In this document: one piece after another, positions 53,818 through 62,869 of the stretch
How the letters are laid out: every line of letters starts with the position of its first letter
Position numbering within the stretch: the stretch's first letter is position 1
Assembly: GCF_002259645.1 (NCBI RefSeq)
Contig: NZ_MWWV01000006.1
Coordinates: 124,001-188,000 of the forward strand
Length of the DNA: 64,000 nucleotides
Reading direction: 5' to 3'
Source of the DNA: Bifidobacterium tissieri
GTDB lineage: Bacteria; Actinomycetota; Actinomycetes; Actinomycetales; Bifidobacteriaceae
The notes under the pieces: model-generated
What the model saw: only the letters and a program-made list of their open reading frames with translations
Databases searched by the model: none
What the model was told of the DNA's origin: nothing
Made by a program: the position numbers and the translations under genes

Positions 53818-54954
53818 TCAGTCGGTGCCGCAGACGCCATCCAGGAATTCCCGAACATAGATCAGCGCGGAACCGATCACATCCTGATCAGGCCTGCAGG
53901 CGCTTTTTCGAATCGTGAAATCATCGTCGGGGAAGGCGCTGATCCGATTCACCCTCATTCGCAGCTCGACGATGTCGTCGGTGGTGAGAAACTGTCCGGC
54001 CTGTCCGCCCACGATCACATCGCAGTTGAGCACCGTGCGCATGTTCTTGATCGCCTGGGCCAGATGATCGAGATACAGACTGAAAATACGACGATGCGCG
54101 TACTCGTCGTCGCGCACCTGATTGAAGAACTCGTCCAGGGTCTCGTCACGTTGGCTGATCAGCACGCGTGCCGAACAGTAGACGTCCGCGCATCCCCGCT
54201 GTCCGCAGTAGCATTCATCGCCGTCCGGTACCAGGGTCATGTGTTCGATCGTGCCGTTCTTCATCGTACCGCCCTGACGTAGCCTGCCGTCGATGATCAC
54301 CGCACCGCCCATATACTGTTCAAGATAGATGCACAACGCATCATCGATCGACGGATCCAGCCAGAGCTCGGCCATGGCCGAGGCATCCGAATCGTGGATG
54401 AACGTGCACGGCACCGTGAGCTCCCGTTCGAATTCATCCAGACCCAGCCCGGTATTGCCCAGAATGTCACCGAATACGATGCTCCGGCCGTCGGGCGACA
54501 CGATGCCCTGCATGCAGAACGCCACGCCGATCACATGATCGCCGTCCTCGCCAAGCGAGCCGATGAACTGGTCGATGAGCTGACAGATACGGTGATAGTA
54601 GGCGTGTGCGTGCCGGTAGGGAAGCCTTCCCGTGGCGCGTTTGATGCAGGTGCCACGCAGATCCACCGCGCACAGGATGATCTGCCGGGCCGTCATACGT
54701 ACGCCGATGGCGATGGCCGCGCGATTATTGAACGTATAGATTTGCGGCTTACGTCCGCCGGTCGACTTGAAGAAGCCGCCGCGTCGGATCAGCCCGTCGG
54801 CCTCAAGATCGCGCAGGTTCTGCGTGATCGTGGGCAGACTCATGTTCAGGGCGCGCATGATGTCCTGCTTGGACGAGCCCTGGTTGCGGTAAATATGGTC
54901 AAGCACCTGATGACGGTTGTGCACCTTGACCTGCGCCGTTGTTGCAGTTGCCAA
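53818..54954 (-). CDS. ROK-family transcriptional regulator
   Basis: The 378-residue protein has a winged helix at about 15-62 (VLDHIYRNQGSSKQDIMRALNMSLPTITQNLRDLEADGL) and a ROK domain. The zinc motif CYCGQRGCADVYC is present near 249-261, but the usual ExGH is TIEHMTL, so sugar binding may differ. ATG at 54954 is read from the family form. No operon partner lies beside it. The next gene upstream is divergent ABC machinery, so it may control that or distant sugar genes. Confidence 0.88.
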   Translation of the reverse strand: MATATTAQVKVHNRHQVLDHIYRNQGSSKQDIMRALNMSLPTITQNLRDLEADGLIRRGGFFKSTGGRKPQIYTFNNRAAIAIGVRMTARQIILCAVDLRGTCIKRATGRLPYRHAHAYYHRICQLIDQFIGSLGEDGDHVIGVAFCMQGIVSPDGRSIVFGDILGNTGLGLDEFERELTVPCTFIHDSDASAMAELWLDPSIDDALCIYLEQYMGGAVIIDGRLRQGGTMKNGTIEHMTLVPDGDECYCGQRGCADVYCSARVLISQRDETLDEFFNQVRDDEYAHRRIFSLYLDHLAQAIKNMRTVLNCDVIVGGQAGQFLTTDDIVELRMRVNRISAFPDDDFTIRKSACRPDQDVIGSALIYVREFLDGVCGTD

Positions 54955-55060
54955 TCGAAAGCCTTTCTTCCCGGTTCATTGTAATGGACGGACGATTCAC
55001 GGACGAGTTCATCGACCAATGAAAAGATCATGGGTACGATGGCAGAGAACGTTCGACGGA

Positions 55061-55987
55061 ATGGATGGTGCCATGGGACGACATACGGCGCAGGCGGTGC
55101 AGGCTCGACGTGGACGCGGCGACAATACGAACGCCACGAGTGCCTCACGGATCGCGACTTCACGACGGACCGCGGACCCGGAGGTACGGAACGGCGGCGA
55201 GGCAGTGGCCCGCGCCGTGGATCTGGTCAAGACCTACGGAGACAAGGACACGGCTGTAGTGGCGCTCGACCATGTGAGCGTGGAGTTCATGCGTGGTCAG
55301 ATGACCGCCATCATGGGCCCGTCCGGCTCCGGCAAATCCACACTCATGCATTGCATGGCGGGACTGGACGTGCCGACATCCGGCAAGGTGTTCGTGGAAG
55401 GCCTTGAAGTATCGGCCATGGGACAACGGCAGCTGACGAAACTGCGCCGCGAGCAGATCGGCTTCATCTTCCAGTCGTTCAATCTGGTGCCCACGCTGAG
55501 CGCCGAGGAGAACATCCTGCTGCCGTTGCAGATCGCCGGCCGTCCCATCGACCGTGCGTGGTTCGACCATGTGGTGCATGTGGTGGGTCTGGAACAACGG
55601 CTCACGCACCGGCCCAGCCAGTTGTCCGGCGGCCAGCAGCAGCGTGTCGCCTGCGCCCGCGCACTTATGGCCCGTCCGTCCGTCATCTTCGCCGACGAGC
55701 CCACCGGCAACCTCGATTCGCGATCCAGCAGGGAGGTGCTGAGCTTCCTCAAACAGTCCGTGCATGACTACGGGCAGACCATCGTCATGGTGACGCATGA
55801 CCCGCGCGCGGCCTCCTACGCCGATCGTGTGCTTGTCCTTGCCGATGGCCGCATCGTCAACGACATGAGCAATCCCTCCTACGAGCAGATCCTCGACGTG
55901 TTCGCCGCCGAAGGTGACACGGATGGCGCGGATGAACCGATTGCCAACAAGCCGATGGGGACGATGGAAGGCGGTGCCTCCGTATGA
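55061..55987 (+). CDS. MacB/LolD-type ABC transporter ATPase
   Basis: The 308-residue ATPase has Walker A GPSGSGKSTLM near 98-108, Q-loop FIFQSFNLVP, signature LSGGQQQRVACARAL, Walker B VIFADEPTGNLDS, and switch His in VTHD. The first 45 residues are Ala/Arg/Thr-rich and extra. Start ATG 55061 or 55073 lacks a strong site. It overlaps its permease by 4 bp (ATGA). Such pairs move lipoproteins, peptides or antibiotics, or act by mechanical force. The substrate here is not evident. Confidence 0.9.
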   Translation: MDGAMGRHTAQAVQARRGRGDNTNATSASRIATSRRTADPEVRNGGEAVARAVDLVKTYGDKDTAVVALDHVSVEFMRGQMTAIMGPSGSGKSTLMHCMAGLDVPTSGKVFVEGLEVSAMGQRQLTKLRREQIGFIFQSFNLVPTLSAEENILLPLQIAGRPIDRAWFDHVVHVVGLEQRLTHRPSQLSGGQQQRVACARALMARPSVIFADEPTGNLDSRSSREVLSFLKQSVHDYGQTIVMVTHDPRAASYADRVLVLADGRIVNDMSNPSYEQILDVFAAEGDTDGADEPIANKPMGTMEGGASV

Positions 55988-58842
55988 TCCGGATCGGATT
56001 GCGCGACGCCCGCGCCCATTTCTCGCGATTCGTGATGTCGATCATCGCGATCGCGCTTGGCGTGTCGTTCGTGGTCGGATCGTTCTGTTTCCGTGAGCTG
56101 ATGAACGACCAGGTCGACCAGATGATGGGATCGAACACCGACCATGATGTGTACGTGCGCGGCAGCGACGAGAAGAAGGACGACGATACGGACGCCTCGT
56201 CCTCGTCGATGAAGACCTACAACACCATCGACGACTCACTGGCGGATGACGTCAAAACCGTCAAGGGCGTCGGCACCGCGGAGGTCGTCTATTCCGTCAG
56301 TGGTTCCCTCGTACTGGTGAAGCAGGACGGCAATGCCGTGTCCACCATGGGATCGCCCACCATGGGCATCGGATTGGAGAAGGGCACCTGGCGGTCCGCC
56401 CACCTCACCGAGGGCCGATGGGCCGAAAACCGCAACGAGATGGCGTTGCACTCCTACGCCGCCGAAGCTGCGGGACTCAAGGTGGGGGACACCACCAAAC
56501 TCGTCTACCCATCCGGGCCGGAGGACGTGAAGGTGGTCGGCATCTTCAACACCGACGTGTCACAGGCCGGCGCGATCATCATCGGACTCGCCCCCAGCGT
56601 GGCCAAGGACCTGTACCAGCAGCAGACCGGAGAGATCGGCCAGACCCAGTACATCGGGGTCTATGGAACCGGCAACAAGGGACAGCCGCTCAGCGCTGAA
56701 CAGCAACAGGCACTCGCCGACCGCATCAACCAGGCCCTGCCCGCCGGCTCCAAGGCGCATGCGATCACGGGCGATCAGCTACGTGACGAATACTCGAAAT
56801 CCATCAAGGACATGCTCGGCTTCATCCAGCCGCTGATCCTCATCTTCGCGGTGATCGCGCTGTTCGTCGGTTCGTTCATCATCGCCAACACGTTCTCCAT
56901 GATCGTGCGTGAATCGATGCGGGGATACGCGCTGCTGCGATCCGTCGGAGCCTCGCCCATGCAGGTGTTCTCCACGGTGATCATCCAGGCGCTGCTGCTC
57001 GGTCTGGTCGGCTCGGCGGCAGGCATCGGTCTGGGCTGGGGCATGGTGCGACTTATCGTGTTCGGCATGGCGAAGATGGGAACACCGCTGAGCGGAACCG
57101 CCAGTCCGAGCGTATCCGACATGCTCGTCGGACTGGTGGTCGGCGTGGTCGTCACGTTCATCGGAGCGGCCCTTCCGGCCCGGCGCGCCGCCATGGCACC
57201 GCCCATCCAGGCGATGAACGAGACCGTCAATCCGGAGAAGCCGGTACGGGCGCGGGCGATCATCGGCGCGATCATGGTCGCTCTTGGCGTGGTGGCCTGG
57301 CTGTTCTGCTGGCGGATCGCCACGGTGGATGGCACCCCTACCCCGGTCGGTTTCCTTAACACGATCGCCGATCGGTATGGTACCGGCTGGCCGCTGGGCG
57401 TTGGCGCCGGACTTATCGTCATCGGCGTGATCGTATTGGCCCCGGCGCTGGTTCGCCCGGCTGGTCTCGTGCTGGGATTCCTGCCGTCGCTCGTGTTCCG
57501 GGTGACCGGTTGTCTTGCCGTACGTAACCTGTCCCGGCAGAAACGACGCACGGCGAACACCGCCGCGGCACTGTTCGTGGGCGTGGCGATCGTCAGCTGT
57601 CTGGCCGTGGTGGCCGCATCCGCCAAGGCGTCGGTCGCAGGCATCGTCGACACGGGACTCAAATCCGACTTCGCGGTGTCGTCCGCGGCCAACGGGCAGA
57701 TCCCCGACGCCGCGGTCGATGCCGTCAAGAAGGTCGACGGCGTGAAATCGGTATCCACCAGCCGCATGCTGATGAACGTCAAGTACGATGGCAAGCGCAT
57801 CAACGGTACCTCGTTCGCCGAACAGCCGTCGCTGTTCACCGACGTGTTCGCCCCGGTCGTCGTATCCGGAGACGCGAACAAGGCGCTGCATGACGGCGAG
57901 CTTGTGGTGGGCGAGACCATCGCCAAGGATCGCGACTGGCACGTCGGCGATACGGTGACCATGACCGGCGAACGTGTCAGCGTGGACGAGGAGGCCACCG
58001 CCAAGGCGCAGGCAGACTGGCAGGCCCAGACGCAGGCGAAGGTCGACGCGCTGCAGCAGGAGGCGAAGAAACTGGCGATGGCCGGCGATTCCGCGGGAGC
58101 CCAGACCAAGGCCGCCGAAGCGCAGCAGGCCGTCGCGGACGCGCAGAACGTGGACCCGTCCACGCTGGTCCGTACGAAAACCGAGACCACCACGGCCACG
58201 GTGAAGGTCGGTGCGGTCATTTCGAACGCCGTCTATCGCACGATGGTGCTGATGAACGACGAGACCGCCGAAAAGCTCGCCGACCAGCAGACCATGTTCA
58301 CGATCCAGCTGTTCATCGCCGCGAAGGACGGCACGGATATCGAAGCGTTGCGGGGACGTCTGGTCAAGGCGGTCAAACCGTATTACGTGCTGTCGGTGCT
58401 TGACCGGGAGGACTACAAGTCCACCATGAGCTCGATGGTGGATCAGATCCTCGTCATTCTGTACGCGTTGCTCGCACTGTCGATCGTGATCGCGATCTTC
58501 GGCATCGTGAACACCCTGGCGCTGTCGGTGTCGGAACGCACCAAGGAGATCGGTCTGCTGCGGGCGATCGGCACGTCGCGGGGTCAGGTGCGTGGCATGC
58601 TGGCCATCGAGGCGGCGATCATATCGGTGTTCGGTACGTTGCTCGGACTGGTTACGGGTGTGGGTGCCGGCGTGGTGATCCGTGCCGTGTACAGCAGCAA
58701 GGGATTGGAGACGCTCAGTGTTCCCTGGGATCAGCTTGGGGCGTTCCTTGCGCTGTCGATTCTGGTCGGTTTGCTGGCCAGCGTGCAGCCGGCCGGTCGC
58801 GCGCTGCGAAAACCGGTACTCGACGCCGTCGCGTCGGAGTAG
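55984..58842 (+). CDS. FtsX-like ABC transporter permease with coiled-coil insert
   Basis: A 952-residue permease with duplicated MacB topology. An N-terminal helix (about 15-35) leads to an outside domain (to about 270), then three helices (about 275-400), two more (about 425-500), a helix near 525, a second outside domain (about 540-810) and three final helices with SERTKEIGLLRAIGTSRGQVRGML. At about 668-722 lies an Ala/Gln/Lys-rich coiled-coil insert inside the second outside domain, with QADWQAQTQAKVDALQQEAK. That insert is unusual. The gene is coupled to the ATPase by the ATGA overlap. Confidence 0.9.
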   Translation: MIRIGLRDARAHFSRFVMSIIAIALGVSFVVGSFCFRELMNDQVDQMMGSNTDHDVYVRGSDEKKDDDTDASSSSMKTYNTIDDSLADDVKTVKGVGTAEVVYSVSGSLVLVKQDGNAVSTMGSPTMGIGLEKGTWRSAHLTEGRWAENRNEMALHSYAAEAAGLKVGDTTKLVYPSGPEDVKVVGIFNTDVSQAGAIIIGLAPSVAKDLYQQQTGEIGQTQYIGVYGTGNKGQPLSAEQQQALADRINQALPAGSKAHAITGDQLRDEYSKSIKDMLGFIQPLILIFAVIALFVGSFIIANTFSMIVRESMRGYALLRSVGASPMQVFSTVIIQALLLGLVGSAAGIGLGWGMVRLIVFGMAKMGTPLSGTASPSVSDMLVGLVVGVVVTFIGAALPARRAAMAPPIQAMNETVNPEKPVRARAIIGAIMVALGVVAWLFCWRIATVDGTPTPVGFLNTIADRYGTGWPLGVGAGLIVIGVIVLAPALVRPAGLVLGFLPSLVFRVTGCLAVRNLSRQKRRTANTAAALFVGVAIVSCLAVVAASAKASVAGIVDTGLKSDFAVSSAANGQIPDAAVDAVKKVDGVKSVSTSRMLMNVKYDGKRINGTSFAEQPSLFTDVFAPVVVSGDANKALHDGELVVGETIAKDRDWHVGDTVTMTGERVSVDEEATAKAQADWQAQTQAKVDALQQEAKKLAMAGDSAGAQTKAAEAQQAVADAQNVDPSTLVRTKTETTTATVKVGAVISNAVYRTMVLMNDETAEKLADQQTMFTIQLFIAAKDGTDIEALRGRLVKAVKPYYVLSVLDREDYKSTMSSMVDQILVILYALLALSIVIAIFGIVNTLALSVSERTKEIGLLRAIGTSRGQVRGMLAIEAAIISVFGTLLGLVTGVGAGVVIRAVYSSKGLETLSVPWDQLGAFLALSILVGLLASVQPAGRALRKPVLDAVASE

Positions 58843-58891
58843 GGGAGAGCCGATGGGATCGGATACTGGACTGCACTGCAGAATAACGCCG

Positions 58892-58925
58892 GCATGATCT
58901 TGGTGATCGCATGATCTTGGCGATC
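58892..58925 (+). repeat. 17-bp tandem duplication before the aminotransferase
   Basis: GCATGATCTTGGTGATC (58892-58908) is followed at once by GCATGATCTTGGCGATC (58909-58925), differing by one base. It lies between the permease stop and the aminotransferase ribosome site. Confidence 0.9.
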
Positions 58926-58945
58926 GTATGGAAGGAAGATGAATC

Positions 58946-60118
58946 ATGACATATGCATTCAGGCCGCATGTTCCCGAGTTGACCATGGCTTCGGGGCCGT
59001 GCTCGATCTATCCACAGGTGCTGTCCGCCATGGGCACGCGGATGGTGCACCATCGCACCGATGATTTCGTGGCACTCATGCGGTCGGTGAGTGATGATCT
59101 GTCCATGCTGTTCCGCACCGTCGGACGGGTGCTGCCGGTGGAAGGGGAGTCGATTCTCGGACTGGAGATGGCCGCCTACAATCTGGTCGAACCCGGGGAC
59201 GTGTGCATCAATCTGGCATCGGGATATTACGGTGCCGGGTACGCGAAGGTGTTGCGCGGTTACGGCGGCACGGTGGTGGATGTCGCCGTGCCCTACGACA
59301 CCAGTGTGTCGATCGAACAGGTGCGTGCGGCGCTGGACGCCCATCCGGAGGCGAAGGTGCTGGCGTTCGTGCATTCCGAGACTCCGTCGGCATCGGAGAA
59401 TCCGATGGAGGAGATCTGTCGCGAATGCCATAGCCGCGGCGTGCTGACCATCGTCGACTCGGTCTCCGGCGTCGGTGGCTCCGACGTACGCTTCGATGAA
59501 TGGGGCGTTGACGTTTGCGTCACCGGACCGCAGAAATGTCTGGGCTCCACGCCTGGCATGTCGCTGGTGGCAGTGAGTGACCGAGCCTGGGAGCGTGCCT
59601 GTCGGGTGATCGCCGAAACGGGCAGATACGATCGCTCCTACCTGTGCCTGCTGCCGTGGCGGTCATGGGTGGAATGCGACTACGTGCCGTATACGCCGCC
59701 GATCTCCAGCATCTACGGGCTGAAGGCCGCACTTGACATCGTGGCGGACGAGGGGCTCGACAATGTGATCGCCCGGCACGAGACCGCGGCCCGCGCCACG
59801 CGTGCCGGTATCCGGGCCATGGGACTCGACCTATGGGTGGATGACGAGTCGCATATGGCCAATTCGGTGACCGCCGTGCGTGTGCCGGACGGTATCGACG
59901 ACACGATGTTGCGCGGTCTCATGGACGAACGGTACGGTCTGCACATCTCCGGTGGTCTGGGCGAGGAGGCAGGTAAGCTGATCCGCATCGGTCACATGGG
60001 GTATACGGCCAGCCGGCAGAAAGTGCTCACCGCGTTGTCGGTTCTGGGCTCGGCGCTGATGGAATTGGGATATCCCGTGGACATGACCGGCGGGCTGCAG
60101 GCCGCGTCGGCGGCATGA
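58946..60118 (+). CDS. class V aminotransferase (alanine-glyoxylate/pyridoxamine-pyruvate type)
   Basis: A 390-residue PLP enzyme of fold type I. ASGPCSIYPQVLSAMG near the start, VEGESILGLEMAAYNLVEPGD, and FVHSETPSASENPMEEI near 137 are typical of alanine-glyoxylate-type enzymes. The PLP Lys197 sits in TGPQKCLGSTPGMSLV. IVDSVSGVGG precedes it with the PLP-ring Asp. GGAAGGAAGATGAATC gives a ribosome site. Substrate is open: serine, alanine or pyridoxamine with a keto acid. The gene stands alone between transport genes and is bordered by short tandem duplications on both sides. Confidence 0.88.
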   Translation: MTYAFRPHVPELTMASGPCSIYPQVLSAMGTRMVHHRTDDFVALMRSVSDDLSMLFRTVGRVLPVEGESILGLEMAAYNLVEPGDVCINLASGYYGAGYAKVLRGYGGTVVDVAVPYDTSVSIEQVRAALDAHPEAKVLAFVHSETPSASENPMEEICRECHSRGVLTIVDSVSGVGGSDVRFDEWGVDVCVTGPQKCLGSTPGMSLVAVSDRAWERACRVIAETGRYDRSYLCLLPWRSWVECDYVPYTPPISSIYGLKAALDIVADEGLDNVIARHETAARATRAGIRAMGLDLWVDDESHMANSVTAVRVPDGIDDTMLRGLMDERYGLHISGGLGEEAGKLIRIGHMGYTASRQKVLTALSVLGSALMELGYPVDMTGGLQAASAA

Positions 60119-60119
60119 C

Positions 60120-60155
60120 GTTGTCTTCGCCATGGTGGTTGTCTTCGCTATGTTG
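60120..60155 (+). repeat. 18-bp tandem duplication after the aminotransferase
   Basis: GTTGTCTTCGCCATGGTG (60120-60137) and GTTGTCTTCGCTATGTTG (60138-60155) differ by two bases and start 2 bp after the stop codon. Confidence 0.85.
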
Positions 60156-60191
60156 ATAGACTCGGCGTGCATTAATTCCAGAACGCATATT

Positions 60192-60210
60192 CGGGCCGGA
60201 GGGCGGCCCG
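60192..60210 (+). promoter_or_regulatory. small hairpin at the MFS gene ribosome site
   Basis: CGGGCCG (60192-60198) pairs with CGGCCCG (60204-60210) with a GAGGG loop, ending 15 nt before the GTG start. The purine-rich loop and the AGGA just after it suggest an effect on translation. Confidence 0.45.
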
Positions 60211-60225
60211 CAGGATGGTTTCGCA

Positions 60226-61758
60226 GTGAAGAAACAACAGAACACCATGTTGTCGACCAATACCAGTGACGTGCCGGAGGGGAAGATTCCGGCGCAGACC
60301 TCCCGCACATCGGAGAATGAGAAGATCCCGCCCAAGCTCATCGGCGCGATCATCGCCGTAGGATCGCTGGCGTTCATCGGCATCCTCACCGAAACGGTCA
60401 TGACCGTACTGTTCCCCGAACTCATGCGGGAACTCAACGTCGGCACATCGACCGTGCAGTGGATCACCACCGTATATCTGCTCGTGGTGTCCGCCACCAT
60501 GCCGATCTCCTCATACCTCAAGCGCAAGTTCCCACTCAAGGGCATTTTCGTGGCCGCCGTGATCCTCGCGATCACCGGTTCGGTCATCATGATCTTCGGC
60601 CATTCGTTCCCCGTGCTCATCCTTGCCCGCGTCATTCAGGGCATCGGCTCGGGCGTGGCCACGCCGCTGATGATCAACATCATCCTCGAGCAGTCGCCGC
60701 GGTCCAAGATCGGCAGGCTGATGGGCGTCGGCTCGCTGGTCATCACCGTGGCGCCCGCCATCGGACCGACCGTGGGCGGCGCCGTGTCGAGCGTGCTGCC
60801 GTGGCGTGCGATCTTCGTGATCGTGATTCCGGTGATGGTCATCGCACTGATCATCGGACTGTGCTGCATTGAGCAGAAGGAGCCCACACAGGAGGCGCAT
60901 CTCAATCCGCTGCAGTTCCTGGCGGTCGTGCTCGGATTGTGCGGACTGGTCATGGCGCTCAATCAGGCGGGTGTGGCCGCCGGTGCCGCCGTTTCCGGAC
61001 AGTCGTACACCCATGCACTGGCGTTCGCGGTGGCCAGCCTGATCGTGGGCGTACTGTCCCTGCTGTTCTTCGGCTATTCGTCGAAGCGTTCGTTCTCGCC
61101 GCTGATCCGACTGGGAATCCTGCGCGATCCGGTGGTGCTGCTGCATCTGCTCGCGTACACGATCCTGCCGATCGTGGGCATCGGATTCGGCTACGTGATC
61201 ACCAACCTTGCCCAGTTGTCGCTGGGCACGAACGCGTTCCTCGCCGGTGCACTGGTACTGCCCGGCGCGCTGATCGGCGCGTTCTTCGCCCCGGTTGGCG
61301 GCATGCTCTATGACCGGTTCGGTCCCACCCGCCCCATCCTCACCGCATTCGCAGTGGCGATCGTCGGCCCGGTGCTGCTGCTCGTGTTCTCCATGCGGCT
61401 GACGCCGGAACTGCTCGCCGGATTCTATTTCATCTTCGGTCTGAGCTATGCGCTGGGTTTCTCGAACATCATGACCAGTGCGTTGTCGCAGATCCCTCAT
61501 CAGTTCGCCCCCGACGGCAATGCGATCTTCAACACGATGCTCCAGTTCGGCGGTGCCGCGGGAACGGCCCTGTTCTCCACGATCCTGACCATCGCCCAGG
61601 CCGGTTCCGGCGACGAGGGCACGCCCGGGTTCGCGCATGCCACGGCCGTGGGTGGCGCGTGGACCTTCGCCACGATGATCGTGATCTGCGTGATCGCCTA
61701 CGTGGCCTTGGTCTGCGCGTTCCTCATCCGCGCCAAGCGCGTGGAAGCGGTCGGCTGA
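60226..61758 (+). CDS. MFS multidrug exporter, DHA2 (EmrB/QacA) type
   Basis: The 510-residue protein has about 12-14 membrane helices after a 35-residue hydrophilic start. TETVMTVLFPELMRELNVGTS and WITTVYLLVVSATMP match the first helices of DHA2 exporters. ARVIQGIGSGVATPLM is motif B/C-like, and PAIGPTVGGAVSSVLPWRAIF holds the antiporter motif C. GTG at 60226 has AGGATGG 10 nt upstream. Another start at 60247 (ATG) is possible. It probably pumps a drug or bile-type compound out with proton uptake. No regulator sits next to it. Confidence 0.9.
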   Translation: MKKQQNTMLSTNTSDVPEGKIPAQTSRTSENEKIPPKLIGAIIAVGSLAFIGILTETVMTVLFPELMRELNVGTSTVQWITTVYLLVVSATMPISSYLKRKFPLKGIFVAAVILAITGSVIMIFGHSFPVLILARVIQGIGSGVATPLMINIILEQSPRSKIGRLMGVGSLVITVAPAIGPTVGGAVSSVLPWRAIFVIVIPVMVIALIIGLCCIEQKEPTQEAHLNPLQFLAVVLGLCGLVMALNQAGVAAGAAVSGQSYTHALAFAVASLIVGVLSLLFFGYSSKRSFSPLIRLGILRDPVVLLHLLAYTILPIVGIGFGYVITNLAQLSLGTNAFLAGALVLPGALIGAFFAPVGGMLYDRFGPTRPILTAFAVAIVGPVLLLVFSMRLTPELLAGFYFIFGLSYALGFSNIMTSALSQIPHQFAPDGNAIFNTMLQFGGAAGTALFSTILTIAQAGSGDEGTPGFAHATAVGGAWTFATMIVICVIAYVALVCAFLIRAKRVEAVG

Positions 61759-61809
61759 TTCAGCGTTCGCGAATACGGTGATCAGCCATATGGCTGATGC
61801 CGATGCTAG

Positions 61810-61860
61810 CCACTACGGCGGTTATCGTCCTCAGGGATGATGACCGCCGTTGTGGTTTTT
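61810..61860 (+). terminator. terminator after the MFS gene
   Basis: CCACTACGGCGGT (61810-61822) pairs with ACCGCCGTTGTGG (61843-61855), one mismatch, followed by five T. It lies about 50 bp past the stop. Confidence 0.85.
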
Positions 61861-61987
61861 CGCCCCTGCGCACGATAGGGTGCGCAGCACATTCCCCGTA
61901 CCGTTGCAGATATCAGCAAACGATCGGCGAACGTTAGGCCGTTCGTCAGGATGCAATGACAGCAACACGACACGAAGGGATACGACC

Positions 61988-62821
61988 ATGGGACGGCATA
62001 TGCGGACTCAAGATGAAACGGCAATGGCCAGCGCATCGAGGTACGGTGGCGAAGCGGACAACAGCCGCTCATCGGTGGCGATCGAGGCAATCGGCCTGAC
62101 CAAGGACTATGGCGAGGGCGACACCGTGGTGCATGCGCTGCGCGGGGTGGACGTCTGCTTCGAGCAAGGCAGATTCACGGCGATCATGGGACCGTCAGGT
62201 TCCGGCAAATCCACGCTCATGCACACGCTTGCCGGCCTCGACTCCGCCACCAGCGGACATATCCTGCTCGGCGGCGAGGATCTGACCGCCATGAACGACC
62301 GGCAGCTGACACTGCTGCGCCGCAAGCGCATCGGATTCATCTTCCAAAGCTTCAATCTGCTTCCCATGTTCACCGCCGAGCAGAACATCCTCATGCCACT
62401 CACCCTCGCCGGGGCCAAACCCGACCGGGGCTGGATGCGCACGCTCGTTCGCACGCTTGGACTCGAGCAGCGACTCAACCATCGCCCGAACGAACTGTCC
62501 GGCGGCCAGCAGCAGCGTGTGGCCATCGCCCGCGCACTGATCACACGCCCCAGTGTCGTGTTCGCCGACGAGCCCACCGGCAACCTCGATTCCGTATCCA
62601 GCGCTGAAGTGCTCGACTTCCTCAAACGATCCGTACGCGAACTCAAGCAGACCATCATCATGGTCACGCATGACGCCGTCGCCGCGTCATACGCCGACCG
62701 GGCCATCGTGTTCGCCGACGGTCGCATCGTGGCCGACGAACCGAACCCCACAGCCGACCGCATGAACGAACTGCTGATGGAGGAACGGCAGCGCGCCACC
62801 GCCTTGGCCATGACCTACTGA
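61988..62821 (+). CDS. MacB/LolD-type ABC transporter ATPase (second system)
   Basis: The 277-residue ATPase is a close relative of that at 55061: Walker A GPSGSGKSTLM near 76-86, FIFQSFNLLPMF, LSGGQQQRVAIARAL, VVFADEPTGNLDS and VTHD are all present. An N-terminal extension of about 30 residues is shorter than in the other. GAAGGGA lies 9 nt before the ATG. The matching permease begins 48 bp after the stop. The two ATPases share most motifs word for word, so the systems are paralogs. Confidence 0.92.
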   Translation: MGRHMRTQDETAMASASRYGGEADNSRSSVAIEAIGLTKDYGEGDTVVHALRGVDVCFEQGRFTAIMGPSGSGKSTLMHTLAGLDSATSGHILLGGEDLTAMNDRQLTLLRRKRIGFIFQSFNLLPMFTAEQNILMPLTLAGAKPDRGWMRTLVRTLGLEQRLNHRPNELSGGQQQRVAIARALITRPSVVFADEPTGNLDSVSSAEVLDFLKRSVRELKQTIIMVTHDAVAASYADRAIVFADGRIVADEPNPTADRMNELLMEERQRATALAMTY

Positions 62822-62869
62822 CGGCCGACGACCACGCGCACCACATAACAGAGGAAACGAGAGACCATC

